A stretch of DNA of 64,000 bases from an uncultured Lachnospiraceae bacterium (GCA_949949005.1 CATLHM010000009.1:1-64000); one strand, 5' to 3'; shown: positions 9,293 through 16,520, counted from the stretch's first letter. The notes: a model not told the origin generated them from the letters alone. Made by a program: numbers and translations.

Positions 9293-11365
9293 TTGAGCGT
9301 AAAGAATGATTTTATCAGGCAGTTTCAGTTTCAATTGGAAGAAGTCAGGCTGCCGGCGCGGATACTTTCCCGCTGGCGGCCGGAGAGTTGTCTGTCGCAT
9401 GGCGAGGACAAAGAAGTGTGGCTTTTGCGGGATGCAAAGGAGAAGCGGTTCATTTTAAAGATTGACTATGCAGGCAGGCGGGATCTGGCAGGAGAATTTG
9501 AACTGTTACAGCACTTCCCGCCAAAACTGGCGGGAAAAGTTCCCGAAGCTGCGGACTACTTTGTGGAAGAAGGGGTGCAGTATCTGATCCGTACCTGGTT
9601 ACCCGGGCATTCATTATCCCAAATACAGGAGAGGGAGGGCGTCTTTTCACCGGAACGCTGTGTTCAGGCGGGGGAGGCGCTTTGCCTGCTGTTAGAGCAG
9701 ATGCACGGGATGGAGCCGCCCGTTATCCACCGGGATATGAAACCGGAGAATATTATTCTCTCTCCGGCGGGGGAATTTTGTCTGATTGACTTTGACATAG
9801 CGAGGGAATATAAGGCCGGGCAGAGCGCCGACACAGTTTTCATGGGAACGCGCCGCACCGCCGCGCCGGAGCAGTACGGATTTTCCCAGACAGACGAACG
9901 GTCCGATCTGTATGCGCTGGGGGTGACGTTGCGTTATATGCTTACGGGCTCTTATGAGCCGGAGGCTTTAGAGGGAGCAGACTGTCCGCAAAAACTGAAG
10001 CGCTGCCTGCAAAAAGCGACGGCATTTTCGCCGGATAGCCGTTATCACTCTGCAGAGGAATTTCGTCTTGCTCTGACAGGCACAAAAAGTTGGAGAAGGA
10101 TAGGGGTGTTTTTGGCTGCGGCTGTCTGTACTCTCGCCGTTATATCGGGGGCGATCTTCTGGCAGAGCGGCAGAACGGAGAGAGAGGAGGCGTCTGCCCA
10201 CGTGGAATCAGAGGTAGGCGGGCAGGGAGAGAGGACTTCTGTTTCCGTGGAATCCGGGACAGGTGAGCAGGGAGAGCAGACTTCTGCCTTCACGGAATCC
10301 GGGGCAGGCGGGCAGGAAACGGATAGCTCTGATTCCGCCCAAACCAGAGCGGATGAGCCAGTGGTTTTTGACAATGCGCTTTTGGAGCAGGCTGTCCGGG
10401 CGGAACTGGGAATGCTGCAGGGCGTGATAACGGAGAGCGACCTTGAAAGGGTAGAGCGGCTGGCGGTAGTGGGATGTGTCATCCTAAGCAGGGAGCAGAG
10501 CTACCGCTATCTCATATACAGTTATGTGGACGAGGTGCCGCAGGAAGGGGAACCCTTCGGGAATATTTCCGATCTGTCCCTTCTTTCGAGGATGCCGAAC
10601 CTGAAAGAACTGTATTTATGCGGACAGCAGATCGAGGATTTGACGCCTCTTTGCGGTCTTCCGCTCAGGCGGCTGTATCTATGCGATAACAAGATTACAG
10701 ACTTATCGCCGCTTGCGGATATGATCACGCTGCAGCTTCTTTACATCGGGAATAATCCGGCGAAAGATATAAGTCCTTTGGCGTCGCTTTACAATTTGAA
10801 AGAGTTGTTGCTGGACAGCAGGGAATGGGGCGATGCGGTTGACAGTTTTGCCCCGCTTGGTGAAATAGGTCAATTGGAGCGACTGTCGTTAAATAACCGT
10901 ATTCCTGCCGATGGGGACTGGTCTCCTCTTGAAAATCTTGACAGCGTGTGGGAAATAAAATTGTGGCGTCCGCCCGCAGACAAGCTTTCCTTTCTGGCAG
11001 GGATGGACTCTCTAGCTTCGTTAGATGTCGGGGAGTTTGCATGCGAAGAACCGGTGTCGGTTTACGCGCCCCAGATCAAACACTTCGGCATGTTAGGCGG
11101 AATGAAGGATCTGGAAGTGCTGAAAGGATTTACGAATCTGGAACATCTGGATCTGGTGGGGCTGGAGAATGTTTCTTTAGAGCCGCTATTGGAACTGCCG
11201 CTTTTGAAACTGCTGAGCGTGAATGTCTGTAGTGGGCTGGATTACTCAGCTCTCGAGCGTATGCCCTCTTTGGAGGAGGTTGACGTGTGGGACAGGAAGG
11301 TGCTCGAGGAGATAGAGACGGCATGTCCGGACAGAGGCTTTGCAGTTGTCATGAAGGGGGTGTGA
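9293..11365 (+). CDS. Membrane Ser/Thr protein kinase with extracellular LRRs
   Basis: The product has 690 residues from a TTG start (9293); purine-rich GAGAGAAAAGCGAG lies upstream. Residues about 25-260 are a protein kinase: ATP lysine in RFILKID, catalytic loop HRDMKPEN (D148), DFD in place of DFG (D166-D168), and an activation segment GTRRTAAPEQYGF. The Gly-rich loop is not evident. A single membrane span (GVFLAAAVCTLAVISGAIFW) lies at about 272-292. It is followed by three 15-residue repeats (300-344) and then leucine-rich repeats (NLKELYLCG, LRRLYLCDNKITDLSPLADM) from about 435 to the end. The kinase should be cytoplasmic and the repeats outside. The architecture resembles PknB-like sensors but with LRRs instead of PASTA domains. 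The adjacent HTH and lipoprotein genes suggest a signalling set. Confidence 0.85.
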   Translation: MSVKNDFIRQFQFQLEEVRLPARILSRWRPESCLSHGEDKEVWLLRDAKEKRFILKIDYAGRRDLAGEFELLQHFPPKLAGKVPEAADYFVEEGVQYLIRTWLPGHSLSQIQEREGVFSPERCVQAGEALCLLLEQMHGMEPPVIHRDMKPENIILSPAGEFCLIDFDIAREYKAGQSADTVFMGTRRTAAPEQYGFSQTDERSDLYALGVTLRYMLTGSYEPEALEGADCPQKLKRCLQKATAFSPDSRYHSAEEFRLALTGTKSWRRIGVFLAAAVCTLAVISGAIFWQSGRTEREEASAHVESEVGGQGERTSVSVESGTGEQGEQTSAFTESGAGGQETDSSDSAQTRADEPVVFDNALLEQAVRAELGMLQGVITESDLERVERLAVVGCVILSREQSYRYLIYSYVDEVPQEGEPFGNISDLSLLSRMPNLKELYLCGQQIEDLTPLCGLPLRRLYLCDNKITDLSPLADMITLQLLYIGNNPAKDISPLASLYNLKELLLDSREWGDAVDSFAPLGEIGQLERLSLNNRIPADGDWSPLENLDSVWEIKLWRPPADKLSFLAGMDSLASLDVGEFACEEPVSVYAPQIKHFGMLGGMKDLEVLKGFTNLEHLDLVGLENVSLEPLLELPLLKLLSVNVCSGLDYSALERMPSLEEVDVWDRKVLEEIETACPDRGFAVVMKGV
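10190..10324 (+). repeat. Three 45-bp tandem repeats in the kinase linker
   Basis: Three consecutive 15-codon units encode ASAHVESEVGGQGER, TSVSVESGTGEQGEQ and TSAFTESGAGGQETD. They lie just outside the predicted membrane span and form an acidic, Gly/Ser-rich spacer before the leucine-rich repeats. The unit is a multiple of three, so gain or loss of a copy would change only linker length. Confidence 0.8.
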
Positions 11366-11392
11366 AAGAATAGGCAGGGGCCGGCAGGGAAG

Positions 11393-11676
11393 ATGGAACT
11401 GGTGCTGACCGGAAGGGGCGCTGAGGATGTTTTTTATGACGAATTTGGACAGAGGTATCGGACAGATAAAGGTTATGCTATTTATTTTTCCATGGCAGTT
11501 ATGACGTCCCGCTGAAAGCCAGCGATAAGGAAAGCCTGTGGGAGTCGGAGGAGGTCTATCGGTTCTTAGTCTGTGCGGTCTGTCCGGTAAGCGGCGATTA
11601 CGAGCCGGGGGAGTGGAAGAAATCCTGTTTTTCAGGAGGTAGACGTTCCGTTAACAGGCAGGAATTGCTTGTTTGA
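11393..11676 (+). pseudogene. Broken fragment resembling DUF4317 proteins
   Basis: Two overlapping frames make one plausible protein. From ATG 11393 the first reads GAEDVFYDEFGQRYRTDKGY and AIYF. From 11491 another frame reads HGSYDVPLKASDKESLWESE, EVYRFLVCAVCPVSGDYEPG. The YDVP...SEEVY.F..CAVCP pattern recalls DUF4317, a Clostridia family. A single missing T in the run at 11484-11490 would join the frames. The N-terminus and C-terminus normally present are absent. It lies 27 bp after the kinase; no other gene is visible up to the convergent flavodoxin gene. The family call is from memory and tentative. Confidence 0.4.
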
Positions 11677-11769
11677 TTTATTGTAAAATAGGTTTCGCTA
11701 TACCATAAAGGAAATGACGGTTGCAAAAGAAGGCTGTGAGGTTACGCATTTTGAACCATAGCGGAAAGA

Positions 11770-12324
11770 TCATGGCATGTTTTCCCCCTTCAAAAAATCT
11801 ACCAGGGGTCTCGCATATTCTTCCGATGAAAGATCATAGGATGTTGCGATCATCCGTTCAAAAGCCCTGTCTTCCTCGGTTTTATCCTCTTTGCGCTTTA
11901 GCTTGTTTTTCATCACTTTGGCAAAGGCCTGCATCATCATTTTTTCGTGGAAGGGCATTTTTTCATAACACAGGCCGCCCGGCATATAAAAATGTGGGAT
12001 TTGATGTAATTCGTCAACGGTTAAGTTATTCTCCCATGCCTGGTTTATGGTTTCTGTTGCCGTACCTGGCATAGCACCTGTTGCGTAGACAACAAAAGTC
12101 TTTATCCTGCTCTCTGCAACCAGCCTTTTCATTTTTTTCAGCCCATCCACCATTCCGGCATGGAATCTGCCTCCAAATACCACAATATCGTATTGCGAGA
12201 GGGTATTGGAAGTGACTGCCTCAAAATCTATCAGGTCGCTGTCCGTTTCCCTGGCTATTATTTCCCCATATCTCTTTGTAAAACCCGTTACGCTTTTGTA
12301 GCAGACTAAAATCTTATTTTCCAT
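11770..12324 (-). CDS. Flavodoxin-domain protein
   Basis: The product has 184 residues. The N-terminus MENKILVCYKSVTGFTKRYGE has the FMN phosphate-binding loop pattern of flavodoxins (S/T-x-T-G-x-T), followed by DIVVFGGRFHAG and FVVYATGAMPG, the further flavin-loop positions. The length and the mid-chain extension resemble the HemG-like or flavodoxin_5 group rather than short electron-transfer flavodoxins. The ribosome-binding site AAAGGAACG precedes the ATG. It lies 51 bp downstream of the TetR-type gene on the same strand, so the regulator probably controls both. A redox or quinone-reducing role is inferred from the fold. Confidence 0.8.
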   Translation of the reverse strand: MENKILVCYKSVTGFTKRYGEIIARETDSDLIDFEAVTSNTLSQYDIVVFGGRFHAGMVDGLKKMKRLVAESRIKTFVVYATGAMPGTATETINQAWENNLTVDELHQIPHFYMPGGLCYEKMPFHEKMMMQAFAKVMKNKLKRKEDKTEEDRAFERMIATSYDLSSEEYARPLVDFLKGENMP

Positions 12325-12375
12325 GTCTTATCGTTCCTTTCTGTTCAAGGTAGTAGGAAATGTCATAAATTTTTC

Positions 12376-12942
12376 TTATGATGTTTCCTGTAAAATATTT
12401 TTCAGGAGGATGTTATAAATCCGCTCCTGCTGGGAGTAGATTTCGTTTGATGGGATTCCTGGTGTGGTTACGGAAAAAATCGTGCCGATACCGATGGTAT
12501 AGATCAGCATATCCAAGTGTAGTTGTTGGGCCTGCGTAATGCTGATATTCAGGTTTTTTGCAAGAAACACAGGGATTTGCCCATCAGCCTCTGCATGATA
12601 CAATTCTTTTAACGAAGAAATTCCTTCCCGGCTGTGCAGGATAAAAATTTTGAACAGGTTCGGCTCCTCTTCGGTCAGCCTGATATAGGCCTGCCCTGTG
12701 CTTCGGAAGGGGTCATTTTTATCGAAACGGGAGGCGATATATTCTTTAACAAAGCGCTTTGTGCGCGCTTCCACATCCCGCCGCAGGCCCTCCATATTCC
12801 GGCAATAGCTGTAAATCGGCTGTACGGAGCAGCCAAGTTTTTCCGCTATGGCATTGACCATAACTTGCTCCATCCCTCCGCTTCGGGCGAGCTCAAAAGC
12901 TGCCTCTATTATCATTTCTTTTGTGATGCGTTGTCTGGGCAT
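12376..12942 (-). CDS. TetR/AcrR-family transcription regulator
   Basis: The product has 188 residues. The N-terminal HTH is typical: RITKEMIIEAAFELARSGG, then VNAIAEKLGCSVQPIYSYC. The rest is the helical ligand-binding half with no residue I can tie to a ligand. A GGGAG box 7 bp before the ATG supports the start. A perfect dyad 28 bp upstream of the start codon is a probable autoregulatory operator. The flavodoxin-domain gene is its only co-directional downstream neighbour, so repression of a redox protein is the simplest model. Confidence 0.85.
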   Translation of the reverse strand: MPRQRITKEMIIEAAFELARSGGMEQVMVNAIAEKLGCSVQPIYSYCRNMEGLRRDVEARTKRFVKEYIASRFDKNDPFRSTGQAYIRLTEEEPNLFKIFILHSREGISSLKELYHAEADGQIPVFLAKNLNISITQAQQLHLDMLIYTIGIGTIFSVTTPGIPSNEIYSQQERIYNILLKNILQETS

Positions 12943-12970
12943 TCATATTCTCCCTTATATTATAAAATAT

Positions 12971-12991
12971 TTATATAAATTATTTATATAA
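12971..12991. promoter_or_regulatory. Perfect 10-bp inverted repeat, probable TetR operator
   Basis: TTATATAAAT at 12971-12980, one central T, then its exact complement ATTTATATAA at 12982-12991. It lies 28 bp upstream of the TetR-type start codon, where a self-regulating TetR protein would bind. It is wholly A/T, so chance palindromy is easier than usual, but 10 of 10 paired bases around one centre is still notable. Confidence 0.6.
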
Positions 12992-13068
12992 GTGGATTAT
13001 AATTGGTTCCCGGAGAATTGTCAAATAAATTTTAGCGGGAGGAAAGCAAAAATGGTCAAAAACCCTCC

Positions 13069-13097
13069 TTCACGTGGACAGTAGAATGCGATATAAT
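13069..13097 (+). promoter_or_regulatory. Probable sigma-A promoter upstream of the antiporter
   Basis: TTCACG (13069-13074) and TATAAT (13092-13097) are separated by 17 bp. Transcription would start near 13104 and run through the 17-codon stub, the first hairpin element and into the antiporter gene, giving a leader of about 160 nt. Confidence 0.5.
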
Positions 13098-13121
13098 CTT
13101 ATCTGTAAGTAGGCAGGGAAA

Positions 13122-13172
13122 ATGACAAAACAATATTATAAAACGATTAAGGCCTGCTTTGCGGGAAAATAA
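13122..13172 (+). pseudogene. Sixteen-codon stub resembling an MFS transporter start
   Basis: ATG 13122, after GCAGGGAA, opens the 16-residue frame MTKQYYKTIKACFAGK. The first 15 residues look like the N-terminus of a clostridial MFS transporter group that continues with a GYIVQAI-type membrane helix; here the frame stops right after FAGK. The likeliest reading is a transporter gene lost by deletion, its promoter now driving the antiporter. A functional leader peptide is the alternative. The resemblance is from memory. Confidence 0.35.
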
Positions 13173-13206
13173 AGAGAGAAAACTGAAACTTGGTGTTTTT
13201 ATCCAA

Positions 13207-13267
13207 TGAGTTTGTGTCTGCGCGGCGTCCACAAACTCACTATGCGCTAAAAGCCGGGCAGAAATGG
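13207..13267 (+). promoter_or_regulatory. Hairpin leader element, copy 1 (before the antiporter)
   Basis: A 10-bp perfect stem is formed by TGAGTTTGTG (13207-13216) and CACAAACTCA (13230-13239) around a 13-nt loop containing TCTGCGC. It is followed by TATGCGC (13241-13247), then AAAAGC and GCAGAAATG. The same order recurs at 14729-14788. Stem bases differ between copies but stay paired. The loop GCGC can pair with the downstream GCGC, a possible pseudoknot. The element ends on the antiporter's start region, so it should lie in the 5' untranslated RNA. Confidence 0.6.
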
Positions 13268-14640
13268 GGAAAAAGATGGAACAGAGGCCAAAGAGGATAG
13301 AATTTCGTTTGGGAAAAGCGGGAAAGCTGGCCCCGCTCGTTGTAGCGGCGGTGATGATCGGCTGGGCGGCGTTTAGCCAGTCTAATGTGAATGGGTATGT
13401 GCTGGCGTTTTTTGCGGCGCTGGTGGCGGGGATTATTTTTGCAAAGGATGAAAAGGCCTATGGGGAGGCGCTGGTTTATGGCCTGAGCAAGCCCATGTTT
13501 GCAGTGATTGTGCTGGCGGTGATACTGGCGGCCATCTCTGGCAAGCTGATTTCTGCCAGCGGTGCGGTGCAGACCATTGCGGTGTATGTGGTGGCGGCAG
13601 GTTTTACGGGGAAGCTTTTTGTGGCGGCAACCTTCCTGATTACCTGTCTGCTGGCCTTTGCAACGGGAACCTCGGTGGGTACTTATTTTGTGGTGATTCC
13701 CATATTATTTCCGGTGGGCGTGATGGCAGGGGCTGCACCGGAGTATATGATCGGCGCCATCGTGTCGGGGGCGGCTTTCGGGGACAATCTGGGGCCTATT
13801 TCGGATACCACCATCGCATCCTCCGCCACACAACATGCGGATCTGGGAACTGTGGTAAAAACCAGAACCCGTTACAGCCTGCCTGCAGCAGCGGGAGCGC
13901 TGCTTTTGTTCCTGCTCTTTTCCAAAACCACGGACGGAGGCGGGGCCATTGAGGCGGCCCGGGGGGAGGCCAATCCGGTGAGCCTGGTCATGCTGGTAGT
14001 TCCGGTGGTTATCATTGTCCTGTGTATGATGAGGAAACATCTGATTACCGCCTTATCCTGGGGGATTTTGGCGGGGAGCGGGGCAGGGCTGCTTTTTGGC
14101 GTTTATACCCTGGATAACCTGATTTCATTTCCCGGTGGATTTTCCGTGTCGGGTGCATTCATAGACGCTATCACGGGGACGGCAGGTACGGTGGCTATGC
14201 TGATCGCGGTATTTTCGCTTCTGGGGGTGCTGGAATGCGGCGGTTTGTTTGAGGATGTGAGAGGACTCTTACAGCGCTTTGCAAAAAAAGAGCGGAGCAC
14301 AGAGGCAACCATAGTGCTTTCCGTGGGGATATTGAGCATGGTGACGGGCGTGATTTCGGTAGCTATCGTGGCCCTTGGCGACCTGGTCAATGAGATCGGT
14401 GAGAAGGCAGGGGTGAACCGGTACCGCCGGGCGAATTTGCTGGATTGTACGGGCTGTGTATTTTGTTTCCTGGCGCCGTGGACAGTACATTGTGTGATTC
14501 CGGCCCAGCTTTCCGCCCAGTTCGGGGATGGGTTTGCGGTGGCCCCGGCCTCGGTACCTCTTGTGAATTTCTATTCTGTCTGTATGCTGGTGATATTGCT
14601 GGCGGCGGTGATTACCGGGTATGGCAGGAAGGGATTATAA
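13264..14640 (+). CDS. NhaC-family Na+/H+ antiporter
   Basis: The product has 458 residues with about eleven hydrophobic spans, beginning after a basic cytoplasmic N-terminus (LAPLVVAAVMIGWAAF). The segment SGAAFGDNLGPISDTTIASS (about residues 168-190) is a hallmark of NhaC-type antiporters. The second half repeats the pattern with FCFLAPWTVHCVIPAQLSAQ. The family exchanges Na+ for H+, or organic acids in malate/lactate variants, across the membrane; substrate cannot be read here. Two starts fit: ATG 13264, or ATG 13276, which has GGGGA 5 bp upstream. The gene is flanked on both sides by copies of the hairpin element. Confidence 0.85.
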   Translation: MGKKMEQRPKRIEFRLGKAGKLAPLVVAAVMIGWAAFSQSNVNGYVLAFFAALVAGIIFAKDEKAYGEALVYGLSKPMFAVIVLAVILAAISGKLISASGAVQTIAVYVVAAGFTGKLFVAATFLITCLLAFATGTSVGTYFVVIPILFPVGVMAGAAPEYMIGAIVSGAAFGDNLGPISDTTIASSATQHADLGTVVKTRTRYSLPAAAGALLLFLLFSKTTDGGGAIEAARGEANPVSLVMLVVPVVIIVLCMMRKHLITALSWGILAGSGAGLLFGVYTLDNLISFPGGFSVSGAFIDAITGTAGTVAMLIAVFSLLGVLECGGLFEDVRGLLQRFAKKERSTEATIVLSVGILSMVTGVISVAIVALGDLVNEIGEKAGVNRYRRANLLDCTGCVFCFLAPWTVHCVIPAQLSAQFGDGFAVAPASVPLVNFYSVCMLVILLAAVITGYGRKGL

Positions 14641-14644
14641 GAAG

Positions 14645-14676
14645 CAGGAGGTTTGTGCAGGGCACAAAGTCTCCTG
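14645..14676 (+). promoter_or_regulatory. Long hairpin after the antiporter with an alternative fold
   Basis: CAGGAG (14645-14650) pairs with CTCCTG (14671-14676) and TTTGTGC (14652-14658) with GCACAAA (14662-14668). No T-run follows, so it is a weak intrinsic terminator at best. The CTCCT half could instead pair with AGGAG at 14685-14689, which would open the first stem. That is the layout of an attenuator or of a sequestered Shine-Dalgarno site, though no ORF starts just after it. Confidence 0.45.
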
Positions 14677-14700
14677 ACTTTGAAAGGAGCATGGTTATAA

Positions 14701-14727
14701 GAGTGAAAGATTTTCAATCTTTCACTC
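14701..14727 (+). promoter_or_regulatory. Perfect 12-bp stem-loop before the second leader element
   Basis: GAGTGAAAGATT (14701-14712) and AATCTTTCACTC (14716-14727) are exact complements around a TTC loop. Only one base separates it from copy 2 of the hairpin element. No U-tract follows. It may be an RNA stabiliser, a processing site or part of a composite leader. Confidence 0.5.
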
Positions 14728-14728
14728 A

Positions 14729-14788
14729 CAAGTTTGTGTCTGCGCTGCATCCGCAAACTTGATATGCGCAAAAAGCAGTGCAGAAATG
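14729..14788 (+). promoter_or_regulatory. Hairpin leader element, copy 2 (before the secreted protein)
   Basis: CAAGTTTGTG (14729-14738) pairs with CGCAAACTTG (14752-14761) around a 13-nt loop, TCTGCGCTGCATC. TATGCGC (14763-14769), then AAAAGC and GCAGAAATG follow, as in copy 1. Relative to copy 1 the two outer pairs change together (T-A to C-G, G-C to A-T) and one pair becomes T-G wobble. It ends at the ribosome-binding site of the next gene. Confidence 0.6.
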
Positions 14789-14797
14789 AGGAGAAAT

Positions 14798-15766
14798 ATG
14801 AGAATGGAATGGATGTGTTGTGCCCTTTTGCTTGCAGCAGCCGTGCGGCTTTCGCCGTCCTTTTCTTCTAATCCGGCATTGTCTTCCTTCAGGGCAGAGG
14901 ATGTCCGGAGGATGGATTTGAATTTTGATGGATGGGATGATTTGTGCATTCAGGGACGCAGCGATGATGGAGTGAATGTGCCCTGTTACTGTATGCTCTG
15001 GAAGCCGCAGAAGCAGGAGTTTGAGTACAGCACAACCCTCTGTAATGTAGAAATAGATTTGGAGAATCAATGGGTTATAAGCCAGGTCGTGGGAAGAAAG
15101 GGAGAGTCCTTTAGCACTTACTGCCGTTATGACACAGAGGACAGGCTTCATATGGTAAGGTACGTGGAGGAGAATGACCGAGGAGATGGATTGAAACATC
15201 TGGATCTGACTTATGTGGATGATGAGGGGCCCTATACTTTGCCGGCCATCGTGGACGAAGAGTCTCTTGACGCGACAATGGTGGATATGGCCAGATGGGC
15301 GCTCACAGAGCTTTACCAGTGGACAGGGGAAAAGGTGGAACATGCCTGTTTTCAGGTATCGAATATGGGGGGCGTGGTCTTTTCACAAACACCAGAGGAT
15401 ATGATACATTCCAGAATATTTTTCAGCCGGTATTTTGGAGCGGATACACAATATAATCTGAGCGGTTATGATAAGAGTATTTCCTCCATTGGCCTGTCAT
15501 CGGGAAGAAGGATTTGGTATTCGCCGGTGCTCTGGAGGGTTTTGCCGGAGAATCCTGATGCCATGACCGATGAAGAGATGATTCGCTGGTATTTTGAACG
15601 GCTTCCCAGATCCGATGAGGGCAAAGTGAAATCTATTGAAGAGAGATATGAGGGGATGTGGACTATACAGGCCGAGTCGGGCCAGTGGTATGAGGTGTTT
15701 TACGACAAGGAGTTGAGGGAGGTGTCCGATGTGACCGGGCCTTATCCCGATGTACCGGAGCACTGA
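14798..15766 (+). CDS. Secreted protein with VCBS-like segment, function unknown
   Basis: The product has 322 residues from ATG 14798, chosen because GAGGAG (14788-14793) lies 4 bp upstream; a longer frame to 14759 runs through the hairpin element. A short hydrophobic N-terminus (MEWMCCALLLAAAVRL) is a signal peptide or anchor. It is followed by MDLNFDGWDDLCIQG, an Asp-rich loop like the calcium loops of VCBS/FG-GAP proteins. The rest is acidic and rich in Trp and Tyr with no enzymatic motif I recognise. A 12-bp terminator stem lies 4 bp after the stop, so it is the last gene of its transcript. It shares the hairpin leader with the antiporter gene. Confidence 0.7.
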   Translation: MRMEWMCCALLLAAAVRLSPSFSSNPALSSFRAEDVRRMDLNFDGWDDLCIQGRSDDGVNVPCYCMLWKPQKQEFEYSTTLCNVEIDLENQWVISQVVGRKGESFSTYCRYDTEDRLHMVRYVEENDRGDGLKHLDLTYVDDEGPYTLPAIVDEESLDATMVDMARWALTELYQWTGEKVEHACFQVSNMGGVVFSQTPEDMIHSRIFFSRYFGADTQYNLSGYDKSISSIGLSSGRRIWYSPVLWRVLPENPDAMTDEEMIRWYFERLPRSDEGKVKSIEERYEGMWTIQAESGQWYEVFYDKELREVSDVTGPYPDVPEH

Positions 15767-15770
15767 ATAA

Positions 15771-15804
15771 AGAGAGAGCCTGTGTAATTGAGCAGGCTCT
15801 CTCT
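15771..15804 (+). terminator. Terminator-like hairpin after the secreted-protein gene
   Basis: AGAGAGAGCCTG (15771-15782) pairs perfectly with CAGGCTCTCTCT (15793-15804) around a 10-nt loop. The following TATTTG is a short T-rich tail rather than a full U-run. It starts 4 bp after the stop codon. Confidence 0.65.
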
Positions 15805-15808
15805 TATT

Positions 15809-15945
15809 TGCCCGGCATGGGCGAGTTCTAACGGGTGAAAGTCCCGAATGCGCGTAGGCAGCGGCGAAGCCTGGCAGCCGTTGTTTGTTTAAGGACAGCG
15901 CGGAGTGTGCTGCCTGTTGCTTGCTATAAGGACAGTCCGCAAAAC
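15809..15945 (+). mobile_element. Fragment of a group II intron (5' end, domain I)
   Basis: The stretch CCCGGCATGGGCGAGTTC, TAACGGGTGAAAGTCCCGAA and TGCGCGTAGGCAGCG closely resembles the 5' end and early domain I of bacterial group II introns, with the GGGTGAAAGTCCC hairpin as the clearest mark. No intron-encoded reverse transcriptase or domain V follows; the next gene is a convergent nitroreductase. It is therefore a dead 5' remnant. The right-hand limit is approximate. Confidence 0.6.
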
Positions 15946-15989
15946 GTGTTCTCCGTTGCAAAAATGGCGCAGATATTTTGGGGTGGAAT

Positions 15990-16520
15990 TTATAAAAAGG
16001 TCACCTGTGCATCCGCATCATAGGTGTGAGGCTCTTTCGTGACAGCCTTGTGACCGAAGGCAATGGCAATCTTATATTCATAATTTTCAGGGAAGTGGAG
16101 GGCATTTGAAAAATATCCCTGTTTTTCTCCTCTGATGGCATCGTCAATACAGCCGATGATCAGGTTTCCCAGGCCAAGCCCCTCTGCGGCAAGGGCCATA
16201 TTTTCCACGGCAATACCGGCGTCCAGGGAGCCCCACTTATAAGTGCTGTCTGCGGTTAAGATCACCACTGTGGGAGCCTCATAATAAAAATTATGGGGCG
16301 GATCTACGATTTCCCGCAGCCGGTTCTTCTCCTCTTCCAACTCCTTTAAAATGGAGTGGTCACCCTTTAATACGGTGAAATGAATCTCCTGACGGTTGGC
16401 GGCGGTAGGCGCCTGCAGTCCGGCCTGAATGAGGGCATCCACTTCTTCTTCTGTCAGGGGCTCTAAAGTGTAACCTCTTGTGGAGCTGCGCTTTTTGATG
16501 GCTTCGATGATGTTGTTCAT
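15990..16520 (-). CDS. Nitroreductase-family flavoprotein
   Basis: The product has 176 residues from the ATG at 16520, supported by AGGAGG 8 bp upstream; the open frame extends further back but without a ribosome-binding site. The N-terminus IKKRSSTRGYTLEPLTEEEV, then LQAPTAANRQE is the FMN-binding start of nitroreductases (RRS.R.y, aPs..N.Q). The second FMN loop is at LGLGNLIIGC near residue 120. Members reduce nitro compounds, quinones or flavins with NAD(P)H; the substrate cannot be told. It diverges from the SOS polymerase operon, with the two start regions about 180 bp apart. Confidence 0.85.
   Translation of the reverse strand: MNNIIEAIKKRSSTRGYTLEPLTEEEVDALIQAGLQAPTAANRQEIHFTVLKGDHSILKELEEEKNRLREIVDPPHNFYYEAPTVVILTADSTYKWGSLDAGIAVENMALAAEGLGLGNLIIGCIDDAIRGEKQGYFSNALHFPENYEYKIAIAFGHKAVTKEPHTYDADAQVTFL

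Noticed and set aside
5833..11676. All frameshifts as long-read homopolymer errors
   Set aside because: They do fall at T-runs, but the TOTE gene also lacks long internal segments and the neighbouring large genes, full of T-runs, are intact. Errors at single sites cannot be excluded.
13207..14788. The repeated hairpin elements as ends of a transposon carrying the antiporter gene
   Set aside because: The copies are direct, not inverted, no target duplication or transposase is seen, and both end at translation starts, which fits leader RNA better.
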